A stretch of 64,000 nucleotides of DNA from Suillus spraguei (taxonomy: Eukaryota > Basidiomycota > Agaricomycetes > Boletales > Suillaceae): the NCBI GenBank assembly GCA_016800925.1, contig JABCPU010000049.1:1-64000 (forward strand), written 5' to 3'. Position 1 is the stretch's first letter. Each line of letters opens with the position of its first letter. Below the pieces are notes generated by a model. It worked only from the letters and a program-made list of their open reading frames with translations. It did no database searches and was not told the origin of the DNA. A program made the translations under genes and the position numbers. Positions 32,480 to 42,165 of the stretch are shown in pieces.

Positions 32480-33850
32480 CAGTATTAGGATTGACATTGG
32501 CAGCATGTCTTGCCCACTGTGCAACGACCACTTTGATTCACATGAAGCAATTGTGGACCATCTTAATCGATCATGTTATCATCAAAACATGACACTCCCT
32601 GCACCCAAAGGATTAAAGTGAGTGCCAGAAACTAATGCAAGTGCACAATACCATCCCAGATCTGGATACTGTTACAGTCGTACATGCCCCTATTCATTTT
32701 CTGCCCCTTTTACTTTGTATATTATGTAACATGACTCTGACTCATATGCTCAACGCATCTGTACTATAGTTGCCTTCCTTGTTTGGATACGCACTTACAT
32801 TCTCACGTCTCTCTTGGTCCGTGCGCACATATTGGTCTATTTAAGCACGTTGTATTACACTTGTATACTTCACTTTAATCTTACTGGGTTTTACCTGGAA
32901 TATCCTTCGCTTAGGTCCCCAACCTAAGTCGTCTTGAATCGTCTCTAAGTCTAAGCACTCCTTAGCCTTAGTCTCTATTCTCGTAGAACCTCTCAGACTT
33001 GTCTTTGAGGCCGAACTCTTGATAGTACTTGGAACGTGTTCCTTGTACTTTCACCTTGTCCTCTTCTGGACATTGTAGAACTTCCCAGCAGACTGTCTGT
33101 GTCTTTTCACTGTCGCTGGTGACGCCACCCCAGTTCGTAACAGATGCCACTATGTTCTCCCGGAACATCCACCTCCACATAATCTGTTTCAAGACATGCA
33201 GGATTATCATCTTCAGCCTGAACAGAATGTAAACCCATGGTAACCATTTGATGGCCCAGGAGAATGGTCACTTGCAAAGTTTTTAGTTGAAAATCTCTCA
33301 CAGACTCAGATCAAGCAGTTCCTGAAGTTGGAATGGGTCCATCCATGTCAATTCTAGTATCTCGATCTGACTAGCATCTGTTCCGTGTCACAGTTCAAGA
33401 CATGAGAATGACCACAGTTCAAGTCAAAGGATGAGTTATTCTATTACTTGGAGCAACTCCCTGGATGTGGACAAAAATGGCAGTGTACTGAGTTGCATCT
33501 GAAGGGTTATGAGACTGAGCAGCCGATTCACCTTATCTGGTGAGATGGTTTAGAAGTTGTGAAGTAGCTTGTTTCCAACCCAGTATATGCAAATCATATG
33601 TGCTATGATCCTCACCTTATCCACAATGGACGAGAGTGCGAAATCAGAGAGTTCTGGACATTGGATGATGCATGGAATATACAGGCATGCATTTATTTTC
33701 ATTCCTAGTTGCATTGCTGATCCTCCATCCTTGTCCTCCGCTACCTCATCTGGCTTGCCATCATCACTCCCTACCTCGCCTATGCTCGCCTCCTCCATTG
33801 TCACTAAAACGCACTCTTCCAGTACCCCTCACACTCATATATGCTCTTCA
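32480..33850 (+). pseudogene. Plavaka-type transposase, N-terminal part, broken by a solo LTR
   Basis: Plavaka transposases are large DDE-type proteins of mushroom genomes. The N-terminal C2H2 finger is visible (CPLCNDHFDSHEAIVDHL, about 32508). The frame runs to the solo LTR at 32670 and resumes at 33148 in the same frame once the LTR and one 5-bp flank are discounted. Next come GEWSLAKFLVENLSQTQI (about 33255), LEQLPGCGQKWQCTELHLKG (about 33450), HLIW-stop-DGLEVVK and NPVYANHMCYDPHLI (about 33580-33625). Stops at about 32616, 33238, 33355, 33541 and 33565 show decay. The catalytic middle is absent, replaced by family A and other repeats. A C-terminal part resumes at about 35400. Confidence 0.75.
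32670..33142 (+). repeat. Solo LTR of Ty3 family B inside the Plavaka gene (473 bp)
   Basis: TGTTACAGTCGTACATG...GTTCGTAACA. Flanks are GATAC (32665-32669) and GATGC (33143-33147), a target duplication with one later change. No internal sequence is left, so it is the product of LTR-LTR recombination. Confidence 0.9.
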
Positions 33851-33860
33851 TGCTCCCCAC

Positions 33861-34711
33861 TGTAAAGATACAATCTAGCCTGGGCTGTAGATAAACCACG
33901 GCCTAAGCTAGTATGCGAGTCTTGCGCTCTACCTAGTCTGCTTCACTTGTGAAGGCAAGAACGTTCAACCCTAAAGGGAATGCTAAGTTAGTATAGTTCA
34001 ATAATGCCCAACCTGTGGTGCGAGAATGCCGTCGGAGGTAGTGAGATGCTAGTGGTGACCTCCAGTCCATGGGAAACGTGCGGTAAAACTGCAGTAAGGC
34101 GTGGGAAACTGGCAGGAAAACAAGCGGTGAAGTGTAGCGATGAAGCACGGGAAAGCATAGCGCAAGTGGTGAAGCATGGGAAAGCGGTAACGAGCGGTGG
34201 TGCGTGCAGCAGTAAAACAATTCTTAAAAGACAGTGACTTCGGCGAAAGACTTTATTTCATTAGAGACAGTAGTGGTGACAATTCCTAAGTACCATGTGT
34301 ACCATAGAGGGAAAAGTAAAAGTATTAGAATGTGCAAAGAGTCCTTTTTAACATGTACCATAAATGGCTGGAATACATAGTGAGAACAGTAGCGAGGTAG
34401 AGATATTTAGCTAAGAGGCACGCAGCGAGCAAGCGGTGTCATGGAAGGTAAGGTAAGTCTTGCTGTAGCTTTAGTAACGGCAGAAATGAATATGCTACGC
34501 ACCAATGGATCTTAGATGGAAATGGAATGGACAGGAGGACATCGGTAGTGAGATTCAGTAAGGGGCAAGGATCCATGGAGCAAAAATGGTACTGGTGAAG
34601 CGAAAAGGGGTAATGCTCACTATAGGGGTTTTCTTGGTAGCCACTGTAGGCAGTAACGAGACACTTGTGTAAAATGGCACTTTCATGGTCAGCATGACTT
34701 TGTTCACTACA
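33861..34711 (+). repeat. Family A LTR-like element, plus copy (851 bp)
   Basis: Begins TGTAAAGATACAATCTAGCC and ends TTTGTTCACTACA. The 4-bp flanks are CCAC and CCGC. It is dense in GCGGTA/AAGCGGT words. No ORF. It lies inside the interval where the middle of the Plavaka transposase should be. Confidence 0.65.
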
Positions 34712-35384
34712 CCGCGCTTCTTGCATCTCAAACGCCTCTGTCGCATTCGACGCCTTCCTCTGCGCTTCAACACATGCTATCCCCTGGTTCACACAAACAG
34801 CCCTCTGGCTCAAGGACTATGTCTGGTGTCATATTTCCTTTTATCTTTTCCTTTGCATCTACCTATGACTCGTGCGTCGCCTCATTGGCTCATACCTTTT
34901 ATACCTTTGGCTCTGCACCTATGACTCCCTTTTGCACATGCGTGCATTCATTGGTTCATATGCCTCTGACTCATCTATGAGCATGCGTCTTCCTATTGGC
35001 TATCTGACTTCATACTTAATCCAGCAATACTTACATATTTGCACTCCACTTCAATCTTATGTATAAATACACGCAGATAGCCTTTGTACTTCTTTAACTT
35101 GAATCTACTTGATCTTCGACCCTGAACTTCCTTTTGATAAGCTTTTGATAAGCTTATCGTCTCTATTCGAACTTTGTAGAAGCTCATCACTTCTATGTCT
35201 TTGATCATCGTCAAGAACCTTGTCTCTGTGATGTAGGTCGTGAGACAGCGCCCACCTCCGACCAATGCAACTAGCGCACTCCGTGCTAGGAGACCAATAT
35301 GCACGGGCCGCTGCTCTTGATAGAGCACCCGTTGCAGACACCACTCAAGTTCCTTAGCGCCTGGCTAGGTCGCTAACAGTACCT
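34712..35384. repeat. Probable LTR-like insertion of another family
   Basis: Non-coding. It has a TATA-like GTATAAATAC (about 35061), AAGCTTTTGATAAGCTTATCG near 35140 and TG...CA candidate ends (TGTCTGGTG at 34820, CGCTAACA at 35378), but no matching flanking duplication. It interrupts the Plavaka coding trace. Family unknown. Confidence 0.4.
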
Positions 35385-36430
35385 ACAATGTGGGGAACTG
35401 TAAATTCTGCATTCATTCATGCAGTCCACACAATGATCGATTTCATTTACCTTGCACAAAATCCAGTTCATACTGAAACATCGATCATGGACATGTCAAC
35501 TGCACTCTCCAACTTTCACAACCATAAGCAAGCCATCCTTGATGCAGAGGCACAATGAGGAAAGGGTGGAGCTAAGGAGGACCTTTTCATCCCCAAATTA
35601 GAGCTCATGCAGAGCTTTGCACACACAATCCCACATGTCAGCTCCCTCATTCAATACTCAGCAGATGTTTCCAAACATCTTCTCATCACCCACTGCAAAC
35701 ATCCTTTTGAGAAGACCAGGCAAGAAAGGGATTTTGTTCAACAAATCATGCAGATCCTTGATTGAGAGGAGACAATCTGTCTCTTTGAGCTATACACTCT
35801 ACTGGCTTCATCGCCAGTGTCAGCCTCTGATTGCACCAGCAATGACCCACTTATTAACATAGTTTTTGCAGAAGATGATGAAGTTACTGGTCCAGAAGTA
35901 GACCCTGAATCAACTGTTGCAGGCTGAACCCCCTCCAGCAAGTTTTCCTATGGCTACTGTGATACCATTCTCATTCAAAACAATGGGAGTCATAGTGCAT
36001 TTATTCTTAAATCTTTCTGGCATATATTAACCTCAGGTTCATTTCACAGTTCCTTGTGCAGTTCAAGTCCAAGCTGTGTTTCAGCCAACTGCACTGCCCA
36101 TTGAAGCACCTGCACTTGATCAGGTGCTTGTGTATGTTCAACACTTTGATGTGGTTGAAGACAAGCCTAAGCCTATGACAGGATATGTGGAGACTCACCC
36201 ATTCATTCCTTTACAATGTCTTGCAGCCATAGTCCAGAATGCGATGTAGTTCTATAATTCCTCTTACCTACATTACTCACGGAGTGGAACTGATCCCAGT
36301 GTATGACACCTTGTTACCCAAGGAGGTCAACTTGAGCAATTCATTAGAAATTTTTAATGAGTTTTTTCTCAACAATTTCACCAACAAAGAACTATATCAT
36401 ACACTAGCAGTAGCATTTGGTGTCTAGGTA
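35385..36430 (+). pseudogene. Plavaka-type transposase, C-terminal part
   Basis: The frame reads FIHAVHTMIDFIYLAQNP, LSNFHNHKQAILDAEAQ, a TGA at about 35557, then FIPKLELMQSFAHTIPHVSS and QYSADVSKHLLITH (about 35595-35690). This is the pattern found C-terminal to the catalytic core in Plavaka transposases. Further, weaker traces follow (ALPIEAPALDQVLVYVQHFD about 36095; NNFTNKELYHTLAVAFGV about 36375) with several frame changes. Assignment rests on remembered family patterns. Confidence 0.6.
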
Positions 36431-36599
36431 CATAGATCACATCTTATCATATCCATATCTTTTAGTTTGTTATATCTTGCGTGCGATAAAACGATCTTTG
36501 GGCATTGCAAATACTTACGTGTCCCATCAGCATCTCCACCAATCAGTGCTCAGAATCAGCAGGTTGTAAGAGGTCATAATAGCTTCAAACTTAAATATT

Positions 36600-36905
36600 G
36601 TGAAGTGTTCATTTCACAGTTTTGCAGATGTAGTATAAGTGCTGGAGGAAAGTGTAGCCATTAAGGCCCACATAATTCGCAGAGGAAGCCATGAGATAAC
36701 CAGGAGTCCAAAAACTTCCACCACATCCAAGAAAGACATTTGGAAATTGATGTCTTTGACCAACTTTGATAGATTGGAAGGGATGCTTGCTGGTTGGGTG
36801 TCTCTTCCCAGTGTAGATGACATCATGTGGCGAGAAATTTGTGAATTTGTAGTAAGGTTCAAGTTTGTTGTAAAATAAAATGGGTTTGCTTCTCTGAAAG
36901 GGCAC
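36600..36905 (-). pseudogene. NADAR-like domain fragment
   Basis: The minus strand reads ILFYNKLEPYYKFTNFSPHD, then TGKRHPTSKHPFQSIK (about 36890-36770). This resembles the start of NADAR (DUF1768) domains, which have an F.N..EP...F.NF...P and a YPT.EH.FQ..K motif. NADAR proteins act on ADP-ribosyl adducts of nucleobases and riboflavin intermediates. Here the EH of the second motif is KH, the frame is lost within about 20 residues of the FQ motif, and the rest of the domain is absent, so it is a dead fragment. Confidence 0.5.
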
Positions 36906-37187
36906 TGCTACTGAGCCCACAGGTTTGGGTGGAGCAGTGGGCAGAGGATACTAAGTGTTTGATTATCCATTGTCCTGCATACCAGGTGAAGGCAGTTCCA
37001 AGCATGGTGCATGCCAAGAGTAGCTTCAACATCGCAATAATGTAGATGATTGAGGTACTTACTTTGATGGTTTTGAGGAATATTGGGTAGTGGGTCACAG
37101 TTAAACAACGCCGATGTGAATTCTCATTGCAGGGAAGAAGGTCCACAATGCCGAGTAGTTCATCTGAATGATTTCCAATACTGAGAA
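36906..37187. other. Unassigned stretch before the solo LTR
   Basis: Two overlapping minus frames (36859-37215 and 36908-37108) have no motif I recognise. Probably more transposon-related decay. Confidence 0.25.
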
Positions 37188-37804
37188 TGTTACAGTCATA
37201 TGTGCCCCTATTCATTTTCCCTTCTATTCTTGTATATCACGTGATACGGAGCTTATTGCTCGGACACTTCCACTTCCATCAGACATCATATGACTCAACT
37301 AGTACGTCATATCATGTGATGTCGTGACTTCCCATGACTCCGTTCTCGGACTCAACCAGTTTAGCATACGCGTACGCTAAACCCATGTCTTTATCTCTGA
37401 CTCATGCATCTCAACATGCTTGTATGATACATGCCTTCCTTATTAGGATATGCAGTTATATTCTCACGGTTACCTGGTCTGTGCACACATATATACCTAT
37501 ATAAGCACAGTGTACTTGTAGTAGATTCCCTACTTTAATCTTACTGGGTTTTACCTGGATTCCTCTTCGCTAAAGATCTCCAATCTTTAGTCGTCTTGAA
37601 TCATCTCTAAGTCTAAGCACTCCTTAGCCTTAGTCTCTATTCTCGTAGAACCTCTTTGACTTGTCTTTGAGGCTGAACCCTTGATAGTACTCAGAATGTG
37701 TTCCTTGTACTTTCACCTTGTCCTCTTCTGGACATTGTAGAACTTCCCAGCAGACCATCTGTGTCTTTTCACTGTTGCTGGTGATGCCACCCCAGTTCGT
37801 AACA
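37188..37804 (+). repeat. Solo LTR of Ty3 family B, long variant (617 bp)
   Basis: TGTTACAGTCATATGTG...CAGTTCGTAACA with a perfect 5-bp target duplication GAGAA (37183-37187 and 37805-37809). It is longer than the 486-bp LTRs because of an extra roughly 130-bp segment after TGTATATCACG that includes CATATGACTC/ATCATGTGATG words. Confidence 0.92.
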
Positions 37805-37929
37805 GAGAATGCCTGCTAAATGACTGTGTTAACACAAGTAAGGCCCAAAGGTCTCTATCTGCGAAATGTTACAATTGTATGTGCCCCTATTCATTTTCCT
37901 TATTCACTCATACAATCATGACTCGTCTA

Positions 37930-38403
37930 TGTCACAACCCACTAATGAATTAACGCAAGGGCAGAGACTAGGACTCAAGCAAAGGTTATCACAAGAAGAA
38001 AGAGGAGCAAGGACGTCTTGGATTGCTACTATGTAGATACAAGAGGTTTGAACTAAAGAACTACTACAGCGAAACTAGCTAACTATATACACATATTGAA
38101 ACTGAGATATAAACTGAGTTTGAAACTACTAGCCAATCATAAAATAGAAGTGAGAATCGTACGATATGATAATTGTGACATTGTTATGACATCATATTCT
38201 AGAAGGTTCTAAGATCATGTGATACTATCTTATCTTATCTTATCCGATAGCATCATAGAAGATCTCTTCATCTTCATCAAAGAGTTTGATTATAGAAGCA
38301 GATATGGGGATTTCAATAGGGTTAGGGTTTGTCTTAGTGCTGGGTTTAAATGCTTTAGGGAGATTTAGGAAGGAATAATGGTTTGTATTTGGAATTTGTG
38401 ACA
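37930..38403 (+). repeat. Nested solo LTR, family D (474 bp)
   Basis: Ends TGTCACAACCC...GAATTTGTGACA, with an 8-bp inverted terminus TGTCACAA/TTGTGACA. Perfect 5-bp flanking duplication GTCTA (37925-37929 and 38404-38408). No internal region is present. No other copy was found in the window. Confidence 0.88.
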
Positions 38404-38670
38404 GTCTACTTGTCTTGTAACCGGTCTCACATTCACACGTGCTAGATCTATGACTCATGTGTCTTAACACACTTGTACTATGCATGCCTTCCTTGTCAGG
38501 ATACGCAGTTACTTTCCCATGGTTGCTTGGTCTGTGCATTTATATCTATGTATATAAACACAGTGTACTTGTAGTAGATTCCTTACTTTAATCTTACTGG
38601 GTTTTACCTGGATTCCTCTTCACTAAGGATCCCCAATCCTTAGTCATCTTGAATCGTCTCTAAGTCTAAG

Positions 38671-39195
38671 TGACAAGATTATAGCTGGAGTATAGGCGGA
38701 AAAGAATCCAGAGGGTTTCCGGATGAGTTTCCGATGAAGTTTCCGAAGGGAATCCGAAGGATATCCGGAGGAGGTTTCCGAGATGTTTTCCAGAGGTATT
38801 CCAGAAATAGGGGTTCTGGAAGAGCGGACTAAGATAGGAACCAGAAAGGAATGGAAATCCGGTTTATAGGAGTAGAGTAACTTTGGTACAGAATAGATTT
38901 CTTATTTCGACCCTTTAACTTGTAGTTTACATGCTGTTCTTATACTAAATATGTATGGAGTATCTCTGTCATCATCTCCAATGATATGACGGAGTCTGGA
39001 GTAAGTAGCTGTACACTATGCTATCATTGCTATGGATGAGTGTTAGTCTACTCTGCTACTTGACAGGTAGTCCAGTGATTTAGAGGAGTAACCTAATCCG
39101 GATGACAGGTCACATGACTGGAAATACTTTCAGATATCACTTCCGGATATCTCTATCTTCTTCCTGATAGGGGCTATCGGACGCAGATTCTAACA
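38671..39195 (+). repeat. Nested solo LTR, family C (525 bp) with TTTCCG repeats
   Basis: Ends TGACAAGATTATAGC...CAGATTCTAACA. Perfect 5-bp duplication CTAAG (38666-38670 and 39196-39200). The first 170 bp hold a run of related TTTCCG/ATCCGAAG/TCCGGA words (about 38705-38830), a possible enhancer-like array. No other copy was found in the window. Confidence 0.88.
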
Positions 39196-39387
39196 CTAAG
39201 CACTCCTTAGTCTTAGTCTCTATTCTCATAGAACCTCTTAGACTTGTCTTTGAGGCTGAACCCTTGATCGTACTCGGAACTAGTTTCTTGTACTCTTACC
39301 TTACTCTTTTGTGAGCATTGTAGAACTTCCCAGCAGACCGCCTGTGTCTTTTCACTGTCGCTGGTGATGCCACCCCAGTTCATAACA

Positions 39388-39672
39388 CAAAAAGCTGGGC
39401 ATTGGTGTTTGCATGGCAGTATTCAACTGAGAAAGATACCAAGGCTGCAGGCATAGTACTTATAGCTCAGTTTGCTTCACATCAATGACTGGTATATGCA
39501 CTAGCCCTGGCTGCATCCCCGATCCTACTTTCAACCTTGCCTCCTCACAGCCGTCCTCGCATTTCATGCTGTGATATCACTAGATATAGGCATAGGGCAA
39601 CCAAAACTTAACATTTTGAATAGCGGGCTGCAAGTGAGTTTTTGCGGTACAGTACACTTTTTCATAATGCAT
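39388..39672. other. Unassigned stretch
   Basis: About 285 bp between the LTR stack and the MITE-like element. No gene seen. Confidence 0.3.
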
Positions 39673-39797
39673 GGCCCCATAATGCATAATTTTGATAATG
39701 CATCACCTTTGGGTGGGTCCCATTGAGGGACGCGGGCAATATGCATGCGAAACGCATAACGCATAAGCCTCCGGGCTGATTTATGCATTATGAGGCC
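39673..39797. mobile_element. MITE-like 125-bp palindromic element
   Basis: Left end GGCCCCATAATGCATA (39673-39688) and right end TATGCATTATGAGGCC (39782-39797) form 16-bp inverted ends with one mismatch. Inside, ATAATGCAT and its complement recur several times. It is small and non-coding, as expected for a MITE. Target duplication not clear. Confidence 0.5.
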
Positions 39798-39894
39798 ATG
39801 TTCAGCATCAGTCACTGTCAGCACCTATACTAATGTAGTTTAGACTATCTCAAGTGCATAGCGGTGTCAAAATTTGTCTTTGTTCTCCTCTCGC

Positions 39895-40570
39895 ATGTCC
39901 AATAAGACCCGCAAACCGCGGGAGAAGCCAGCTCCCTACAAGCAGCGCTCGCAGACAGTCACAAAGAATAAAGATGCACCCCTCCATTATTTACGATCGA
40001 GCATCATAGCAACGCTATGCGCAGGAGGCATCTATTCATCATTCCGAGCCGTTTACGAACTCACTACAGTTCCTTGCGTACTGTTATTCAGGCAACATCT
40101 AGACCAATGTCCCCCTTTATTCGACTCTCCTTGGCGTGCCACCTCTCTCAGAGATTTCTGGAGCCGACGCTGGCACCAGTGATTCCGTTAGATATTCATC
40201 TTCCTCGGTGGATACCCACTTTCTCTGCTATTTGGGCGCACCGGGCGCATCATGGACGTGCTCCTCGCTTCTGGATTTTTACATCACATCGCACCCGTCC
40301 TCGGAGTTGTGGCGCATGCTGTTGCCATTTGGAATGATGGGCACTGGGATGGTGATGGTTATCGAGCGTGCTTTTGGAGGAGATAAGACAAGTGGCTGGA
40401 TGAGATGGATCTGGACGAGGTGCTGGTTGCTATTGTGGGCGAACTGGATCGCGGATGGGTGGGCAAGAGCTGGGATGCTTGGGGGTTGGTGCATTTTGGA
40501 TAGTGCGACGCCTGTAAGGCAACCGATTGATTGGCTGGTGCGGATGTTTGGCGAGTATCTACATGCATAA
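39895..40570 (+). pseudogene. Wax-synthase-like (MBOAT_2 type) acyltransferase, 3' part only
   Basis: Membrane acyltransferases of this type make wax esters or acylate terpenoids in fungi. Visible: helix and loop SSIIATLCAGGIYSSFRAVYEL, the family signature PLFDSPWRATSLRDFWSRRW followed by HQ (about 40114-40170), then IFIFLGGYPLSLLFGRTGRI and SGFLHHIAPV with the catalytic-type His (about 40275-40300). After a frame change comes WIWTRCWLLLWANWIADGWA (about 40405-40465) and an end at GEYLHA (40570). Stops TGA at 40181 and TAG at 40190 lie where related proteins have Trp and a polar residue. The N-terminal two thirds of the protein are missing. Confidence 0.7.
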
Positions 40571-41937
40571 GTTGATATTGATCGAGCAGCTCATGTGGGT
40601 ACTGACCACACTAGTATCAAGTGACCTGTTGAAAGCTGATAAAGACTAGTGGTTTTTGATGGAGCGTGTATTGCAGAGACGGTGCCATCCGAAAGTCGTA
40701 GTGCAAAGCTTCAAGCTTCAGTTTTTGTAGACTCATGACCAGCCACCTTACACAAACTTTGACCGACTCATCAATCAGGCATGTGTCAGGCGGCTGGTCA
40801 CGATCCACCACTGCCCTATTCCCGCGATCGGTATCGAGACTGCTTAAGCACGCTTGTTTGCATAAAAAATCAAATACTTCATGCCGCACGAGGTCTGTAG
40901 ACTATGGAGCACAAAATTTCCCATGACCGAAAAGAATCAATTCACTTATGCGTATGCATAGTAATAATGAAAATCCGATGAATTGTCTCTATGTACTGAT
41001 TCACGGTGCTCAGCCAGACTGGAAGGACCTTTCTTGTTTTATAGTCGATACTCCTGTTCTTGAGCTTCTGCACCTTTATGATGGATTACTGAACTGCAGG
41101 CGAAGTCGCATTCTTGACTGCATCTGCCAAATCGTCTCTGCTCTACAAGTTCATGCCCGCATTCACTCTCACGAGTCACGACGCCTGTACCACATGCTAA
41201 ACATCTCAGTCGAAAATGGAATAGCACGACATGCGCGAGTCCGCATCGTTTGTGAAGGTTCAGAATCTTCAGCTGGAGAGATACATTGCCCGCCTCGCAT
41301 CACCTTCTCATTCAATGCAACGCGTTCAAGCTGAACTGTCAACCATATTTAACGGATGTCAAGGGCTCACACTAAAGAAAGCCATGCTTGACCTCCGCAT
41401 GGATTCTGAGTCCTTGCACATGGACAACTATATTCGAGAGTGTGATGTCGGCAAGACATGTTGGAGTCCGACGCACAAGAGAGCGAAGAAAAGGGAATGG
41501 CCGAAGAATCCTAGAAGCAAGGCACGAGGGGGAGAAGCTGAGGAACGTGGTTCGAGCGCAAGCCTCAAAAGGCCAATGGGGGTGCGGCGCGCTGACGTCG
41601 GCCAAGCCTCTACAATATATGTCAACGAGTTATGTCTAAATTTTCGTTTCCTTTTCACTTACTATAAAGTCCAGCGCCGTAGCTTAGAAACATCTCAGTT
41701 CTTCTTCGAGACTGAGATGTAAGTCTGTAGATTCTCGTCCGTCAGCGTTAACTGACGAAAGCAATAGCGTACCTTGTTCCAATAGGTACTTTGCACGTTA
41801 ATAAGAGTTCTTCGAGAGAGACTGAGATCGTACCTTGTTCTGATAGACCCACTCTCCCGCCCTCGTTAGCCTCTTATTACAAGAAGACATTCAAACGTTT
41901 ATTTGCAAGCAAGGAAGAAGAAGATACAATGACGAAT
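40571..41937. other. Unassigned region with open frames of unknown nature
   Basis: Open plus frames at 40948-41334 and 41231-41722 overlap in different registers (LQVHARIHSHESRRLYHML; LQLERYIARLASPSHSMQRV). A short direct repeat pairs TTCTTCGAGACTGAGAT (about 41702) and GTACCTTGTTCCAATAG (about 41770) with TTCTTCGAGAGAGACTGAGAT (about 41810) and GTACCTTGTTCTGATAG (about 41831). I recognise no family. Confidence 0.3.
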
Positions 41938-42052
41938 GGCAGAGTCTTGCATGTGCATTGTGTACGCATATATGACAAGCGCTGCATTCGCCTTCGGATG
42001 TTCTCTACTGCGAATTACACTACCATACACAATGCACATGCAAGACTCTGCC
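41938..42052. repeat. Perfect 27-bp inverted repeat around a 61-nt loop
   Basis: GGCAGAGTCTTGCATGTGCA plus seven more bases at 41938-41964 are exactly complementary to 42026-42052. A perfect 27-bp match in this diverged region suggests recent origin or function (small snap-back element, excision footprint or hairpin RNA). Confidence 0.75.
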
Positions 42053-42165
42053 TTCAATCCAACTGTCAAGTCGAGCTTATACGGGCATTGGTAAGTACCA
42101 GCGCAGTTTTATATTTTGAAATACCTAGCGATGACGATGCCAATAAGATACGAGCAGTACAGTCC

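Larger units (their letters stand above)
37867..39387 (+). repeat. Solo LTR of Ty3 family B split by two nested solo LTRs
   Basis: Starts TGTTACAATTGTATGTGCCCC and ends CAGTTCATAACA. Flanks are CGAAA and CAAAA, a target duplication with one CpG-type change. The body is interrupted at 37930-38403 and 38671-39195, each with its own perfect 5-bp duplication. Without them the LTR is about 510 bp. Confidence 0.88.

Noticed and set aside
41231..41722. 163-codon open frame as a real gene (basic, KRAKKREWPKNPRSKARGG)
   Set aside because: Overlaps another frame of similar length, has no motif, no flanking gene signals and no homology I recognise.
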